Below, one piece after another: positions 40,602 through 49,070 of a stretch of 64,000 nucleotides of DNA; position 1 is the first letter of the stretch, and each line of letters starts with the position of its first letter. The position numbers and the translations under genes were made by a program. Source of the stretch: Roseomonas sp. AR75 (GTDB lineage Bacteria > Pseudomonadota > Alphaproteobacteria > Acetobacterales > Acetobacteraceae). The notes beneath the pieces were generated by a model. The model saw nothing but the letters and a program-made list of their open reading frames with translations, was not told where the DNA came from and did no database searches. Location: positions 1 through 64,000 of the forward strand of contig NZ_STGB01000005.1 in assembly GCF_005222815.1 (NCBI RefSeq). Reading direction: 5' to 3'.

Positions 40602-40865
40602 CTACAGGGGGTAGTCCGCGGGATTCACGCCGGCCTGGTCGAGGAAGCGGCGGATCTCGCCGACCTCCTCCTTCGAGAAGCTGTGGCGCGTGTCGTGGAA
40701 GCCGTGGGTGTGGCCGTTCAGCGTGACCTTCACCTGGCCGTGGCCGCCATGCGTCACCTCCGCGCCGAGGTCCTCGAAGACGGCGACGACATGCTTCGGG
40801 TCGATGTTGGCGCTGACGGGGTGCGCGAAGAGGGAATGCAGCACCTTGCGATGGCGGTGGTTCAT
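40602..40865 (-). CDS. HicA-like small protein, stand-alone
   Basis: An 87-residue protein of the HicA-like double-stranded-RNA-binding fold: KVLHSLFAHPVSANIDPKHV, ALFEDLG-type helix, then a beta hairpin with HGQVKVTLNGHTHGFHDTRH and a final EIRRFLDQAGVNP. HicA toxins use a catalytic His in the second strand; His in the hairpin is present here. No HicB antitoxin is adjacent, so a toxin role is doubtful; many proteobacteria carry such orphan relatives. The ATG at 40863-40865 gives the usual MNHRHRKVL start. Confidence 0.7.
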   Translation of the reverse strand: MNHRHRKVLHSLFAHPVSANIDPKHVVAVFEDLGAEVTHGGHGQVKVTLNGHTHGFHDTRHSFSKEEVGEIRRFLDQAGVNPADYPL

Positions 40866-40993
40866 CCGGCTTGGTCCGTGACTGGTTGACGCGCGCAGTC
40901 TGGGGTGGCCGGCGGGCGGCGGTCCTTGATGCGGATCAAGGGGTGGTGGTGATGGTGGGCGCGCGGGTGGTGGAGGGGCGCCACCATTCCACG

Positions 40994-41035
40994 CCCCCCT
41001 CACCCCGACCCTCTCCCCCCTGCGGGGGGAGAGGG
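40994..41035 (-). repeat. Family A hairpin repeat, copy A4
   Basis: A perfect 12-bp stem (41009-41020 and 41024-41035) with loop TGC, preceded by CCCCCCTCACCCCGA. It lies 35 bp past the stop codon of the CBS gene and upstream of the HicA-like gene. Confidence 0.85.
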
Positions 41036-41070
41036 AGATGGGATGCGGGGGGAGACGGGGGGGCGGGGCG

Positions 41071-41508
41071 TCAGCCGGCGCTCTCGACGTAGTGGCGCAG
41101 CTCCTCGGCCTCGTGCAGCGCCTCGTCGATGCGCGCCTTCACGAGGTCGCCGATCGAGACCATGCCGGCCAGGCCGCCATCCTCGTTCAGCACCGGCAGG
41201 TGGCGCACGCGGCGGTCGGTCATCAGCGCCAGCGCCTCGCTGACGGTGGTGCGCGGCGTCGCGGTGTGCAGCAGGCGCGTCATCATGCGTGCGGCCGGCA
41301 GGGTGACGGAGTCCGCGCCGTGGCTCGCGATGCAGCGAACCATGTCGCGCTCGCTGACGATGCCGAGCACGTCGCCGCCGGCATCGCGCACCAGCACGGC
41401 GCCGATGCGGTGCTGGGCGAGGATGCGGGCGATGGCGCCCGCATCGTCCTGCGGCCCGACGGAGACGACCTGGTTGCCCTTGCTCCGCAGGATGCTGCCG
41501 ATGTCCAT
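41071..41508 (-). CDS. Tandem CBS-domain protein
   Basis: A 145-residue protein made of two CBS motifs (about 8-62 and 75-130), for example IGAVLVRDAGGDVLGIVSER and RHLPVLNEDGGLAGMVSIGD. CBS pairs bind adenine nucleotides and act as sensors; stand-alone versions like this are common in alphaproteobacteria. The partner is unknown. The ATG at 41506-41508 gives the expected MDIGSIL start. Confidence 0.88.
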   Translation of the reverse strand: MDIGSILRSKGNQVVSVGPQDDAGAIARILAQHRIGAVLVRDAGGDVLGIVSERDMVRCIASHGADSVTLPAARMMTRLLHTATPRTTVSEALALMTDRRVRHLPVLNEDGGLAGMVSIGDLVKARIDEALHEAEELRHYVESAG

Positions 41509-41636
41509 GGTCCGGTATCCCTTCCCGTAGGCCGGACAAGGCTGCCAAACGGACACGCAACGACGCAAGGAAAGGCTGTGCTGCGGTGCGATAGGGGCGC
41601 GCGCGGGTTGCGGGGGCGGCGCGATGATCCTGCGTG

Positions 41637-41676
41637 CCCCCCTCACCCTGCCCTCTCCCCCCTGAGGGGGAGAGGG
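41637..41676 (-). repeat. Family A hairpin repeat, copy A5
   Basis: A CCCCCCTCACCC arm, then CCCTCTCCCCCC (41651-41662), loop TGA, and GGGGGAGAGGG (41666-41676), one G shorter than other copies. It is 13 bp past the stop codon of the ABC exporter gene. Confidence 0.82.
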
Positions 41677-41689
41677 TTCTGAACGAGGG

Positions 41690-43453
41690 TCAGGCGGGGG
41701 TCTCGGTGCCGGCGAGCTGGGTGCGGACGAGGTCGGCGAAGCGGCCGTTCTGGCGCACCAGCTCCTCGAAGGTGCCGCGCTCCATCACGCGGCCGCCCTC
41801 GAAGACCAGGATCTCGTCGGCGTCGCGCACGGTGGAAAGGCGATGGGCGATGATGAAGGTGGTGCGCCCGGCCATCAGCGCCTTCAGCGCCTTCTGCACG
41901 CGCGCCTCGGTCGCGGCGTCGAGCGCGCTGGTCGCCTCGTCCAGGATCAGCACGGGCGGGTCCTTCAGCAGCGCGCGCGCGATGGCCAGGCGCTGGCGCT
42001 GGCCGCCGGAGAGCGCGGTGCCGCGCTCCCCCACCATCGTGTCGTAGCCCTGCGGCTTGCGGCTGATGAAGTCGTGCGCCTCCGCCATGGTGCAGGCGCG
42101 CTCGATATCCTCCTGCGTGGCGTCGGGGCGGCCGACCAGCAGGTTGTCGCGGATCGAGCGGTTGAACAGCAGCGCCTCCTGGAAGACCACGCCGATGTTG
42201 CGGCGCAGGCTTTCCAGCGAGATGTCGCGAAGGTCGTGGCCATCCAGCGTGATGCGGCCATCCACCGGGTCCCACAGCCGCTGCAGCAGCGACATGGCCG
42301 TGGATTTGCCGGCGCCGGTCTGGCCGACCAGGGCCACGGTGCGGCCGGGCGGGGCTGCGAAGTCGATGCCGTCCAGGATGCGCGGGCCGCCGGGATAGGC
42401 GAAGGCGACATTCTCGAACCGCACCGCGCCTTCGACCCGGCCCAGGGAGGCGGCATCCGGCTTCTCCGGCACGGAGGAGCGGCTGTCGAGCACGTTGAAG
42501 AACTGCTCCAGCGCCGGGGCCTGCATGACCATGTGGGAGACGAAGGCGACGGCGCCTTCCATGCGCGCGATCAGCAGGGTCGCGAAGCCCATGAAGGAGA
42601 CGATCTCGCCCACGCTCGCCTCGCCGCGCTGGTGCAGCAGCGTGCCGAGCACGAAGATGGCGATGACCGTCAGCGTCGCCGCGGCGCGGGTCAGCACCGC
42701 GACCACCGCCCACCAGTTCAGCACGGGGAACTGGCGGTCCAGCACCTCCCGCACGATGTCGCCGAACAGCCGCGCCTCGGAATGCAGGCGGGAGAAGGAC
42801 TGCACGACGATCACGTTGGAGAGCGCGTCCTGCACGTTGCCCGCAAGCTGGGTGTGCAGCGCCTCCACCTGGCTCTGCGCCACATGGGTCTTGCTGATGA
42901 CCCAGGCGGAGACCAGGGCGAAGACCACGACCAGCACGATGAGCAGCACGCCGAGCTGCCAGTTCAGGAACAGCGTCAGCGGCAGCAGCACCAGCGCGGC
43001 GATGAAGGTGATCAGGTGCTCGCGGAAGAAGGCGAGCCAGAGGCCGAACAGGTTGTCCGAGCCCATCAGCATGATCTTCATCAGCCGCCCGGACTGGGTG
43101 TCGCCGTGGAAGGACAGCGGCAGGGAGAGCACATGCTCGAAATAGCGGCCCATCACCACCAGGCGGTTGCGATGCGCCATGCGGTCCGACAGCAGCGCGA
43201 CCGCGACATTGGCGCCGATGCCGGAAAGCCCGACGGCGCCCCAGAGCGCGAGCAGGGCGAAGGCCTCCTGCCAGACCGCGGCGGCGGGCAGGCGGTCGGA
43301 GCGCGACAGCAGGTCCACCACGCGGCCGAACAGGACCGGTTCGAGGAAGGAGAGCCCGGCGAGCGCCAGCGCCGCGAAGGCCAGGCCGATCGCCACCCAC
43401 CGGTCGGGCGCCAGCAGCGCGAGCACCCGCCAGTAGAGCCTCAAGAAGTGCAT
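41690..43453 (-). CDS. ndvA: ABC exporter, cyclic beta-glucan (NdvA/ChvA)-like half-transporter
   Basis: A 587-residue fused permease-ATPase. Six membrane helices (about 15-320) start RLYWRVLALLAPDRW. The nucleotide-binding domain (about 345-575) has Walker A GQTGAGKST, signature LSGGQRQRLAIARALL, Walker B ILDEATSAL and the His switch IIAHRLST. The N-terminus and length resemble cyclic beta-1,2-glucan exporters that build periplasmic glucans. No glucan synthase gene is adjacent, so the substrate is a family-level inference. It works as a homodimer in the inner membrane. Confidence 0.82.
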   Translation of the reverse strand: MHFLRLYWRVLALLAPDRWVAIGLAFAALALAGLSFLEPVLFGRVVDLLSRSDRLPAAAVWQEAFALLALWGAVGLSGIGANVAVALLSDRMAHRNRLVVMGRYFEHVLSLPLSFHGDTQSGRLMKIMLMGSDNLFGLWLAFFREHLITFIAALVLLPLTLFLNWQLGVLLIVLVVVFALVSAWVISKTHVAQSQVEALHTQLAGNVQDALSNVIVVQSFSRLHSEARLFGDIVREVLDRQFPVLNWWAVVAVLTRAAATLTVIAIFVLGTLLHQRGEASVGEIVSFMGFATLLIARMEGAVAFVSHMVMQAPALEQFFNVLDSRSSVPEKPDAASLGRVEGAVRFENVAFAYPGGPRILDGIDFAAPPGRTVALVGQTGAGKSTAMSLLQRLWDPVDGRITLDGHDLRDISLESLRRNIGVVFQEALLFNRSIRDNLLVGRPDATQEDIERACTMAEAHDFISRKPQGYDTMVGERGTALSGGQRQRLAIARALLKDPPVLILDEATSALDAATEARVQKALKALMAGRTTFIIAHRLSTVRDADEILVFEGGRVMERGTFEELVRQNGRFADLVRTQLAGTETPA

Positions 43454-43632
43454 CGGCCGGCCCCTTCCGACTTTCGCGCACCGGGGAGAGACGGAGTCCC
43501 GGCGGCTTCGAAGTCCTGCGCCAAGGACTCCCGAAATTCCCGCCATCTTGCAAGCCGAGCCCAGTCTGCGGCAGGAACGCCCGGCAAGCGCCACAGCGGG
43601 ACGGCAGTTCCCGCCCCAGGAGGACCACGCCC

Positions 43633-44631
43633 TTGAACATCACCCGTCGCGCCGCGCTCGGTGCCGCGCTCGCCGCCCCCCTCATCCTGCCCAGCGCCGC
43701 CCGTGCCCAGGCCTGGTCCCCCTCGCGCGGCGTGCGGATCGTGGTGGGCTTCCCCCCGGCGGGCACCACGGATATCGCCGCCCGGCTGCTGTCGGAGCCG
43801 CTCGGCCAGCGCATCGGTCAACAGGTGGTGGTGGAGAACCGGCCCGGCGCGGGCGGCAATCTGGGCAACGCGGTGGTCGCGCAGGCCGAGCCGGACGGCC
43901 ACACCCTGCTGATGCAGACGATCAGCGGCGGCGCGATCAACTATGCGCTGTATGGCGCGCGGATGCCGGTGAAGCCGGAGGATCTGGCGGCGGTCGCGCT
44001 GATGCTGCGCGTGCCGAACGTGATCTTCGTCAACCCGCAGGTGCCGGCGCGCACCCTGCAGGAGCTGGTGGCGCTGGCCAAGGCGCAGCCGGGCAAGCTC
44101 AACATCGGCTCCTCCGGCGCCGGCACCTCGCTGCACATGACGGGCGAGCTGCTGAAGCTGGAGGCCGGCGTGGACATGGTGCATGTGCCGTTCCGCGGCG
44201 CCGGGCCGATGCTGCAGGAGAACATCGCCGGCCGCATCGAGGTGGGTGTGGACAACCTGCCCTCCGCGATCGGGCATATCCGCGACGGGCGGCTGCGGGC
44301 GCTGGCGGTCACCACGAAGGAGCGTACGCCGGCGCTGCCGGACGTGCCGACCACCGCCGAGGCCGGCTACCCGAATGTCGAGGCGACCGCCTGGTTCGGC
44401 CTGCAGGCCCCGGCACGCACCCCCGCCGCGGCGATCCAGCGCTATTCCGACGCGATGAACGAGATCCTGAAGACCGAGGACATGAAGCGCCGCATCGCCG
44501 ATCTCGGCGGCATGCCGCCCGGGCTGACGCCGGATGGCGGCACCAGCCCGGCGGCCTTCGACGCCTTCATCAAGGCGGAGATTGCCAAATGGGCGGTGGT
44601 GGTGCAGCGCTCCGGCGCGAAGGTGGAGTGA
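43633..44631 (+). CDS. Bug-family TTT substrate-binding protein, orphan
   Basis: A 332-residue receptor with a signal peptide (1-25, twin Arg TRRAALG, ending ARAQ) and the Bug motifs VRIVVGFPPAGTTDIAARLL and VVVENRPGAGGNLGNAVVAQ. It starts at TTG 43633 with AGGAGGA upstream. The next gene, a TauD/TfdA dioxygenase, overlaps its stop by 4 bp (GTGA), so receptor and enzyme are co-expressed, suggesting that the enzyme uses the imported solute. No tctA or tctB gene is nearby. Confidence 0.9.
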   Translation: MNITRRAALGAALAAPLILPSAARAQAWSPSRGVRIVVGFPPAGTTDIAARLLSEPLGQRIGQQVVVENRPGAGGNLGNAVVAQAEPDGHTLLMQTISGGAINYALYGARMPVKPEDLAAVALMLRVPNVIFVNPQVPARTLQELVALAKAQPGKLNIGSSGAGTSLHMTGELLKLEAGVDMVHVPFRGAGPMLQENIAGRIEVGVDNLPSAIGHIRDGRLRALAVTTKERTPALPDVPTTAEAGYPNVEATAWFGLQAPARTPAAAIQRYSDAMNEILKTEDMKRRIADLGGMPPGLTPDGGTSPAAFDAFIKAEIAKWAVVVQRSGAKVE

Positions 44632-45683
44632 GCGCCGCCGGGCCCATCGGCGGCCGCGCGGCCTGGACGGGCGCGGCGCTGGCCGCCGACCCGTCCTGGA
44701 TCATGCCGCTGCCGCCGGAGGCGCCGGCGGAGATCGCGGCGGCGCTGGCCGGCCTGGAGTGGCGCATGGTGCCGGGCTTCGACGCCCGGCACTTTCCGCT
44801 GCCGCGCACCGCCGGCTTCCTGGCCGAGGTGGCGCGGGAGCTGGAAGAGGGGCGCGGCCTGGTGCGGCTGACCGGGCTCGATCCCCGGCACTATGCCGCT
44901 GCGGACCTCAAGCGGGTGTTCTGGGGGCTGATGTGCCATCTCGGCACGCCGCTGCCGCAGAACACCACGGGCGAGGTGCTGGCCGAGGTGAAGGACGAGA
45001 CCGGCAGCGGCGCGGCCGTCGCCTCCGGCACGGCGCGGGCGCGCAGCCGCTCGACCGGCCCGCTGCGCTTCCACACGGACAAGTGCGACCTGCTGGCGCT
45101 GCTCTGCGCGTCCAACGGAATCGCGGGCGGGGTCTCGCGCATCGTCTCGACCGTCGCGATCCAGGATGCGATGGCGGCGCGGCGGCCGGACCTGCTGGCG
45201 GTGCTGTACCAGGATTTCTGGCGCGCCCGCCCGGCCGACGAGGAGGGCGAGGGGATGGCGGCGAAGCCCTTCCCCATGCCGGTCTTCGCGCGCGGACCGG
45301 ATGGCGGCTTCACCAGCCAGTACAGCCGCACCTATGTGGAGCTGGCACAGGGCATGCCCGGCGTGCCGCCGCTGACGGCGCAGCAAGTAGAAGCGATGGA
45401 CCTGCTCGCCGCGCTGGCCGAGGAGCTGTGCGTCGAGATGCCGTTCGAGCCGGGGCAGATCCAGCTGATGAACCAGCACGTGACCTATCACGGCCGCACC
45501 GCCTACAGCGACGACGTGGAGCCGGGGGCGGCGGCGGGATCGCGGCGCAACCTGCTGCGCATCTGGCTGTCGAGCCCGCTGAGCCGCGCGCTGCCGGCGG
45601 GGCATGCGGGGCAGTGGGGCGATGTGCGCGCGGGCGCGCTGCGCGGCGGTGCGATGCCCGGGCGGAGCGCGCTGGCAGCATAG
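44628..45683 (+). CDS. TauD/TfdA-family Fe(II)/2-oxoglutarate dioxygenase
   Basis: A 351-residue enzyme starting at GTG 44628 inside the stop of the Bug gene. The iron ligands are intact: H-x-D at His149/Asp151 (RFHTDKCDLLALL) and the distal His288 in NQHVTYHGRTAY. The 2-oxoglutarate-binding Arg is near 311 (NLLRIWL). It should hydroxylate an unknown small compound, perhaps an aromatic or sulfonated acid imported by the partner receptor. A paralogue at 51531-52526 has lost the distal His. Confidence 0.85.
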   Translation: MSAAGPIGGRAAWTGAALAADPSWIMPLPPEAPAEIAAALAGLEWRMVPGFDARHFPLPRTAGFLAEVARELEEGRGLVRLTGLDPRHYAAADLKRVFWGLMCHLGTPLPQNTTGEVLAEVKDETGSGAAVASGTARARSRSTGPLRFHTDKCDLLALLCASNGIAGGVSRIVSTVAIQDAMAARRPDLLAVLYQDFWRARPADEEGEGMAAKPFPMPVFARGPDGGFTSQYSRTYVELAQGMPGVPPLTAQQVEAMDLLAALAEELCVEMPFEPGQIQLMNQHVTYHGRTAYSDDVEPGAAAGSRRNLLRIWLSSPLSRALPAGHAGQWGDVRAGALRGGAMPGRSALAA

Positions 45684-45750
45684 CGGCCGGCGGCGGCTTG
45701 CGCGCGGCGGCGCGCTTGCCTACCCCCCTCCGACGAACAGGGAGACTTCC

Positions 45751-46725
45751 ATGACCGGGATCGATCGCCGCGCGCTGCTGGGCAGCGCCCTGGCCCTGCC
45801 CTTCATCGGCGCCGCGCGCGCGCAGGGCTGGGCGCCCACGCGGCCGGTGCGCCTCGTCGTGCCCTTCCAGGGCGGCGGCGCCACCGACCTGACCGCGCGG
45901 CTTTTCGCGGAGCGCCTCGGCACGATGCTCGGCCAGCCGGTGGTGGTGGACAACCGCCCCGGCGCGGGCGGCGCGGTCGGCGCCGACGCGGTGGCCAAGG
46001 CCGACCCGGACGGGCACACGCTGCTGATGTGCACGATCGGCACCGCGAGCATCAACCAGTTCCTCTATTCGCGCCTGCCCTACAAGCCGGAGGACCTGGC
46101 CGCGGTCGCGCTGGTCAACCTGGTCGCCAACGGCATCATGGTGAATCCGGCCGTGCCGGCGCGCAGCTTCCAGGAGTTCATCGCCTATGCGAAGGCGAAT
46201 CCTGGCAAGCTGAACTACGGCACGCCGGGCAACGGCACCTCCGGCCACATGTCCGGCGAATACCTGAAGGTGCGCGCGGGGATCGACATCACGCACGTCC
46301 CCTATCGCGGCACCGGCGGGGTGGTGCCGGACCTGCTCTCCGGCACGCTGCAGGTCGCCGTGGACAACCTGCCCGCCTACATCCCGCATATCCGCGAGGG
46401 GAAGGTGCGGCTGCTCGCGGTGACGTCCAAGGACCGCTGGTTCTCCTTCCCGGACGCACCGACGGTGATCGAGAGCGGCATCTCCGGCTTCGAGGCGGTG
46501 GCCTGGTTCGGCGTGCAGGCGCCGGCCCGCACGCCGGCGCCGATCGTGCAGCGCTATGCCGACGCGATCCTGGAGATCTCGCGCGAGCCGGCGGTGATCG
46601 CGCGGCAGCGCGAGATCGGCGCGGAGCCGCGCCCGCTGGGGCCGGCGGCCTTCGAGGCGTTCATCCGCGAGGAGAACGCCAAGTGGCGCGAGGTGGTGCG
46701 CGTCTCCGGCGCGAAGCTGGATTGA
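45751..46725 (+). CDS. Bug-family TTT substrate-binding protein, orphan
   Basis: A 324-residue receptor with a signal peptide (1-25, DRRALLGSALALPFIGAARAQ type) and RLVVPFQGGGATDLTARLF plus VVVDNRPGAGGAVGADAVAK. The ATG at 45751 follows AGGGAGA. It lies between the dioxygenase gene and the convergent M28-like gene (1 bp apart). No TctAB nearby; it may share the permease at 24182-26312 or a distant one. Confidence 0.9.
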   Translation: MTGIDRRALLGSALALPFIGAARAQGWAPTRPVRLVVPFQGGGATDLTARLFAERLGTMLGQPVVVDNRPGAGGAVGADAVAKADPDGHTLLMCTIGTASINQFLYSRLPYKPEDLAAVALVNLVANGIMVNPAVPARSFQEFIAYAKANPGKLNYGTPGNGTSGHMSGEYLKVRAGIDITHVPYRGTGGVVPDLLSGTLQVAVDNLPAYIPHIREGKVRLLAVTSKDRWFSFPDAPTVIESGISGFEAVAWFGVQAPARTPAPIVQRYADAILEISREPAVIARQREIGAEPRPLGPAAFEAFIREENAKWREVVRVSGAKLD

Positions 46726-46726
46726 G

Positions 46727-47854
46727 CTATCGCGCCTGCTCGACGGCCATCGCGGCGACGGCGCGCGCGATGGCCTCGGCGCGGGGCAGGTCCACCGTAT
46801 GGGGCCAGCGGTCCTCCGGCGCGTGGAACCAGGGATTGCTGCCGATCAGCGAGAGATAGCGGCCGCCGCGCGTCTCGATCTCATGCGCCTCGCCGCCGGC
46901 CTTGCCGCCGGTGTGCACCTCCAGCGCGGCGCGCGGATGGCCGGCCGCGACCAGCATCTCCGCCATGCGGTCGGCGAGGCCCGCGACGTTGCTGCGCACG
47001 GTCAGCTCCGGCGCCTCCGCGCAGCCGAGATTGGCGCCGAGATGGATCGCCAGCGCGCTGTCGGAAGCCAGTTCCGGCTCGGCCTCGAAGGCGCGGTTGG
47101 CGCCGATATGGCCGACCTCGTGGCCGCAGGTGGCCAGGCCGACCACGCCGCGCCGGCGCTGCGCCCCTGCCAGCGCGCGCAAAGCCTCAACGAGACAGAA
47201 GATCCCGCCGCAGCGCTCGGCGGTGCTGGTCCACCAGGAGGTGCGGGGCGTCAGCAACAGCAGCTTCGGTCCGTCACCGGGCAGGTCCGCGCGGATATTG
47301 GCGCTGCGCGCGGCGCCGAGCCGGCCCTGCGCGACCAGCCGCGCCGGCGCGCCGCGCTCGGCGAAGGCGCGCAGCCGCTCGGCCTCGCGCCCGGCCACCT
47401 GCAGCACCGGCGGGCCGAAGGGTTTCTGGACATCGAAGGCGTTGATCGGGGCGAGGCTGTCGGGCTTCGTGCGCAGCGCCAGCACGATGGCGGCGTGGCG
47501 GCTTTCCCGCCGCGCGACGGCGAAGGGCGCGTTGGGCAGGCTGGCGGCGTTGGGCAGCAACTCGGCGAAGCCGATCCGCGCGGCCGAGCCGAGCGGGCCG
47601 AGCGTGCCGACCAGGCCGCCGGAATCGGTCGTGCCGCCATCGAACAGCGGCAAGCCCTCGATGGTGGCGCCGCCGATATCGAGCCAGGCCGGGCCGGGGA
47701 CGAAGCGGTTGAAGCCGATCGGCAGAAGCTGCGCGGCGGCGCCGGCTTCCTCGGCCCTGTCGCGCAGCCAGGTGGCGGAGGCGGCATCCCCCTCCCCGCC
47801 CGCGCGACGCTCGCCGAAGGCGTCGTAGGCCGCGAAGAACTCGGCGGCCTTCAT
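46727..47854 (-). CDS. M28-like protein with altered metal site
   Basis: A 375-residue protein with M28 aminopeptidase-like architecture (a PA-like insert about 60-170, then the peptidase-like core). The core lacks the usual H-x-D and D-N ligands; in their place it reads TPRTSWWTSTAERCGGIFCL. The EE position reads CGHEVGHIG, giving an HExxH-like string. Homologues with such TSGHELGHLG patterns exist, so it is probably a real subfamily rather than decay. Substrate and even peptidase activity are unknown. Its start overlaps the stop of the upstream Bug gene (ATGA), which suggests a joint uptake and processing role. Confidence 0.65.
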   Translation of the reverse strand: MKAAEFFAAYDAFGERRAGGEGDAASATWLRDRAEEAGAAAQLLPIGFNRFVPGPAWLDIGGATIEGLPLFDGGTTDSGGLVGTLGPLGSAARIGFAELLPNAASLPNAPFAVARRESRHAAIVLALRTKPDSLAPINAFDVQKPFGPPVLQVAGREAERLRAFAERGAPARLVAQGRLGAARSANIRADLPGDGPKLLLLTPRTSWWTSTAERCGGIFCLVEALRALAGAQRRRGVVGLATCGHEVGHIGANRAFEAEPELASDSALAIHLGANLGCAEAPELTVRSNVAGLADRMAEMLVAAGHPRAALEVHTGGKAGGEAHEIETRGGRYLSLIGSNPWFHAPEDRWPHTVDLPRAEAIARAVAAMAVEQAR

Positions 47855-48834
47855 TCGACGCGGGCGCCGGAGAAGGCGATCAGCCTTTGCAGCCGCGCCA
47901 CTTCCCTCGGCCATTCCGCGGCATAGGCGGCGGGGGAGTCGGAGAGGGTGATGGACCCGCCCTCCCGCGTCAGCGCCTCCCGCAGGGCGGCGTCCTCGGT
48001 GACGATGCGGCGCACGGCGTCGTGGATGCGCTGGGTGATGGCGGGCGGGATGCCGGCGGGGCCGACCAGCGAGGAGCCGCTGATGATGACGGGGCCGTCG
48101 GGGATGGTCTCGGCCAGGGTGGGCATGTCGGGGAAGGCGGGCATGCGCCGCGATCCCGTGGTGACCAGCACGCGGATCGCGCCCTGCTGCGCGCGCGGCA
48201 GCGCGATGTTGCTGATGGCGAAGGCGAAATCCACCTCGCCCTGCTCCACCGCCAGCGCCGCCTGGTTGGCTCCGCGATAGGGCACATGCGTGCCTTCCGC
48301 GCCGACCGACTTCAGCAGCGCGGCGGCGGCCATGTGGGCGGGCGTGCCGACGCCGCCCGAGCCGTAGCGCAGCCCGCCCGCCGGCGCCGCCTTCGCGCCC
48401 GCGATCAGCTCCGCGATGGTCTTCCAGGCGGCGGCGGGGCGAACGCAGAGCAGCGCCGGGTTCTCCGCGATGGTGACCACCGGCGTGAAGTCCTTCAGCA
48501 CGTCGAAGCCGGGATCGCGCTGCATCACGCCGACAGTGATGGCGGTGCCGCCGCCCCAGAGCAGCGTCGTGCCGTCCGGCGCGGCGCGGGCGACGGTCTG
48601 GCTGGCGATGAGCCCGCCGGCGCCGGCGCGGTTCTCCACGACAATGGAGCCGCCGAGCGCGTCGCCGAGCTTCGCGCAGACGATGCGCGCGAGCGTGTCG
48701 GAGGAGGCGCCGGCGGCGAAGGGCACGATGACGCGGACCGGGCGCGGCGGCCAGTTCGCCGCGGCATCGGCCTGCGCCCAGGCGGGGCGGGCGAGCAGGG
48801 CGAGCGGCGTGAGAGCGAGGCTGCGTCGGCGCAT
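47851..48834 (-). CDS. Bug-family TTT substrate-binding protein, orphan
   Basis: A 327-residue receptor with signal peptide (MRRRSLALTPLALLARPAWAQ) and the Bug core VRVIVPFAAGASSDTLARIV and IVVENRAGAGGLIASQTVAR. The ATG at 48832-48834 has GGGAGG upstream. The M28-like gene follows with a 4-bp overlap. Together with 43633 and 45751, this is one of three receptors without an adjacent permease gene. Confidence 0.9.
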   Translation of the reverse strand: MRRRSLALTPLALLARPAWAQADAAANWPPRPVRVIVPFAAGASSDTLARIVCAKLGDALGGSIVVENRAGAGGLIASQTVARAAPDGTTLLWGGGTAITVGVMQRDPGFDVLKDFTPVVTIAENPALLCVRPAAAWKTIAELIAGAKAAPAGGLRYGSGGVGTPAHMAAAALLKSVGAEGTHVPYRGANQAALAVEQGEVDFAFAISNIALPRAQQGAIRVLVTTGSRRMPAFPDMPTLAETIPDGPVIISGSSLVGPAGIPPAITQRIHDAVRRIVTEDAALREALTREGGSITLSDSPAAYAAEWPREVARLQRLIAFSGARVE

Positions 48835-48950
48835 GGCGGTCCTCCCGAGGTTGTTGGGGGAAGCATGCGACGGTGGAGCGGGAGGGGGAAGGGCGGGGCG
48901 GGGTGGCGGGTGGGATGCGGCTTCGGGTGGCTTCGTCAGCGCTGCGCGCA

Positions 48951-49026
48951 CCCCCCCTCACCTGCTCCGGCTAGGCGCTGCGCGCCAAGCCTGCGCGATC
49001 CTCTCCCCCCTGCCGGGGGGAGAGGG
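48951..49026 (-). repeat. Family A hairpin repeat, copy A6, with a 37-bp internal insertion
   Basis: The CCCCCCTCACC arm (48952-48962) and the stem CCTCTCCCCCC (49000-49010) and GGGGGGAGAGG (49015-49025) are separated by 37 extra bases at 48963-48999, where other copies have 3-4. The insert contains a small hairpin, GGCGC (48974-48978) and GCGCC (48982-48986), and some likeness to family B. It lies between the Bug start and the metallopeptidase stop. Confidence 0.7.
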
Positions 49027-49070
49027 ATGAAGAAGGGGGAAGAGACTGGAGAAGGGAGGGAGGAGATTGG

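Noticed and set aside
46727..47854. HEVGH taken as proof of a zincin metallopeptidase
   Set aside because: The surrounding fold looks M28-like and the string aligns with the M28 EE site, so HExxH may be coincidental. It is kept only as a question.
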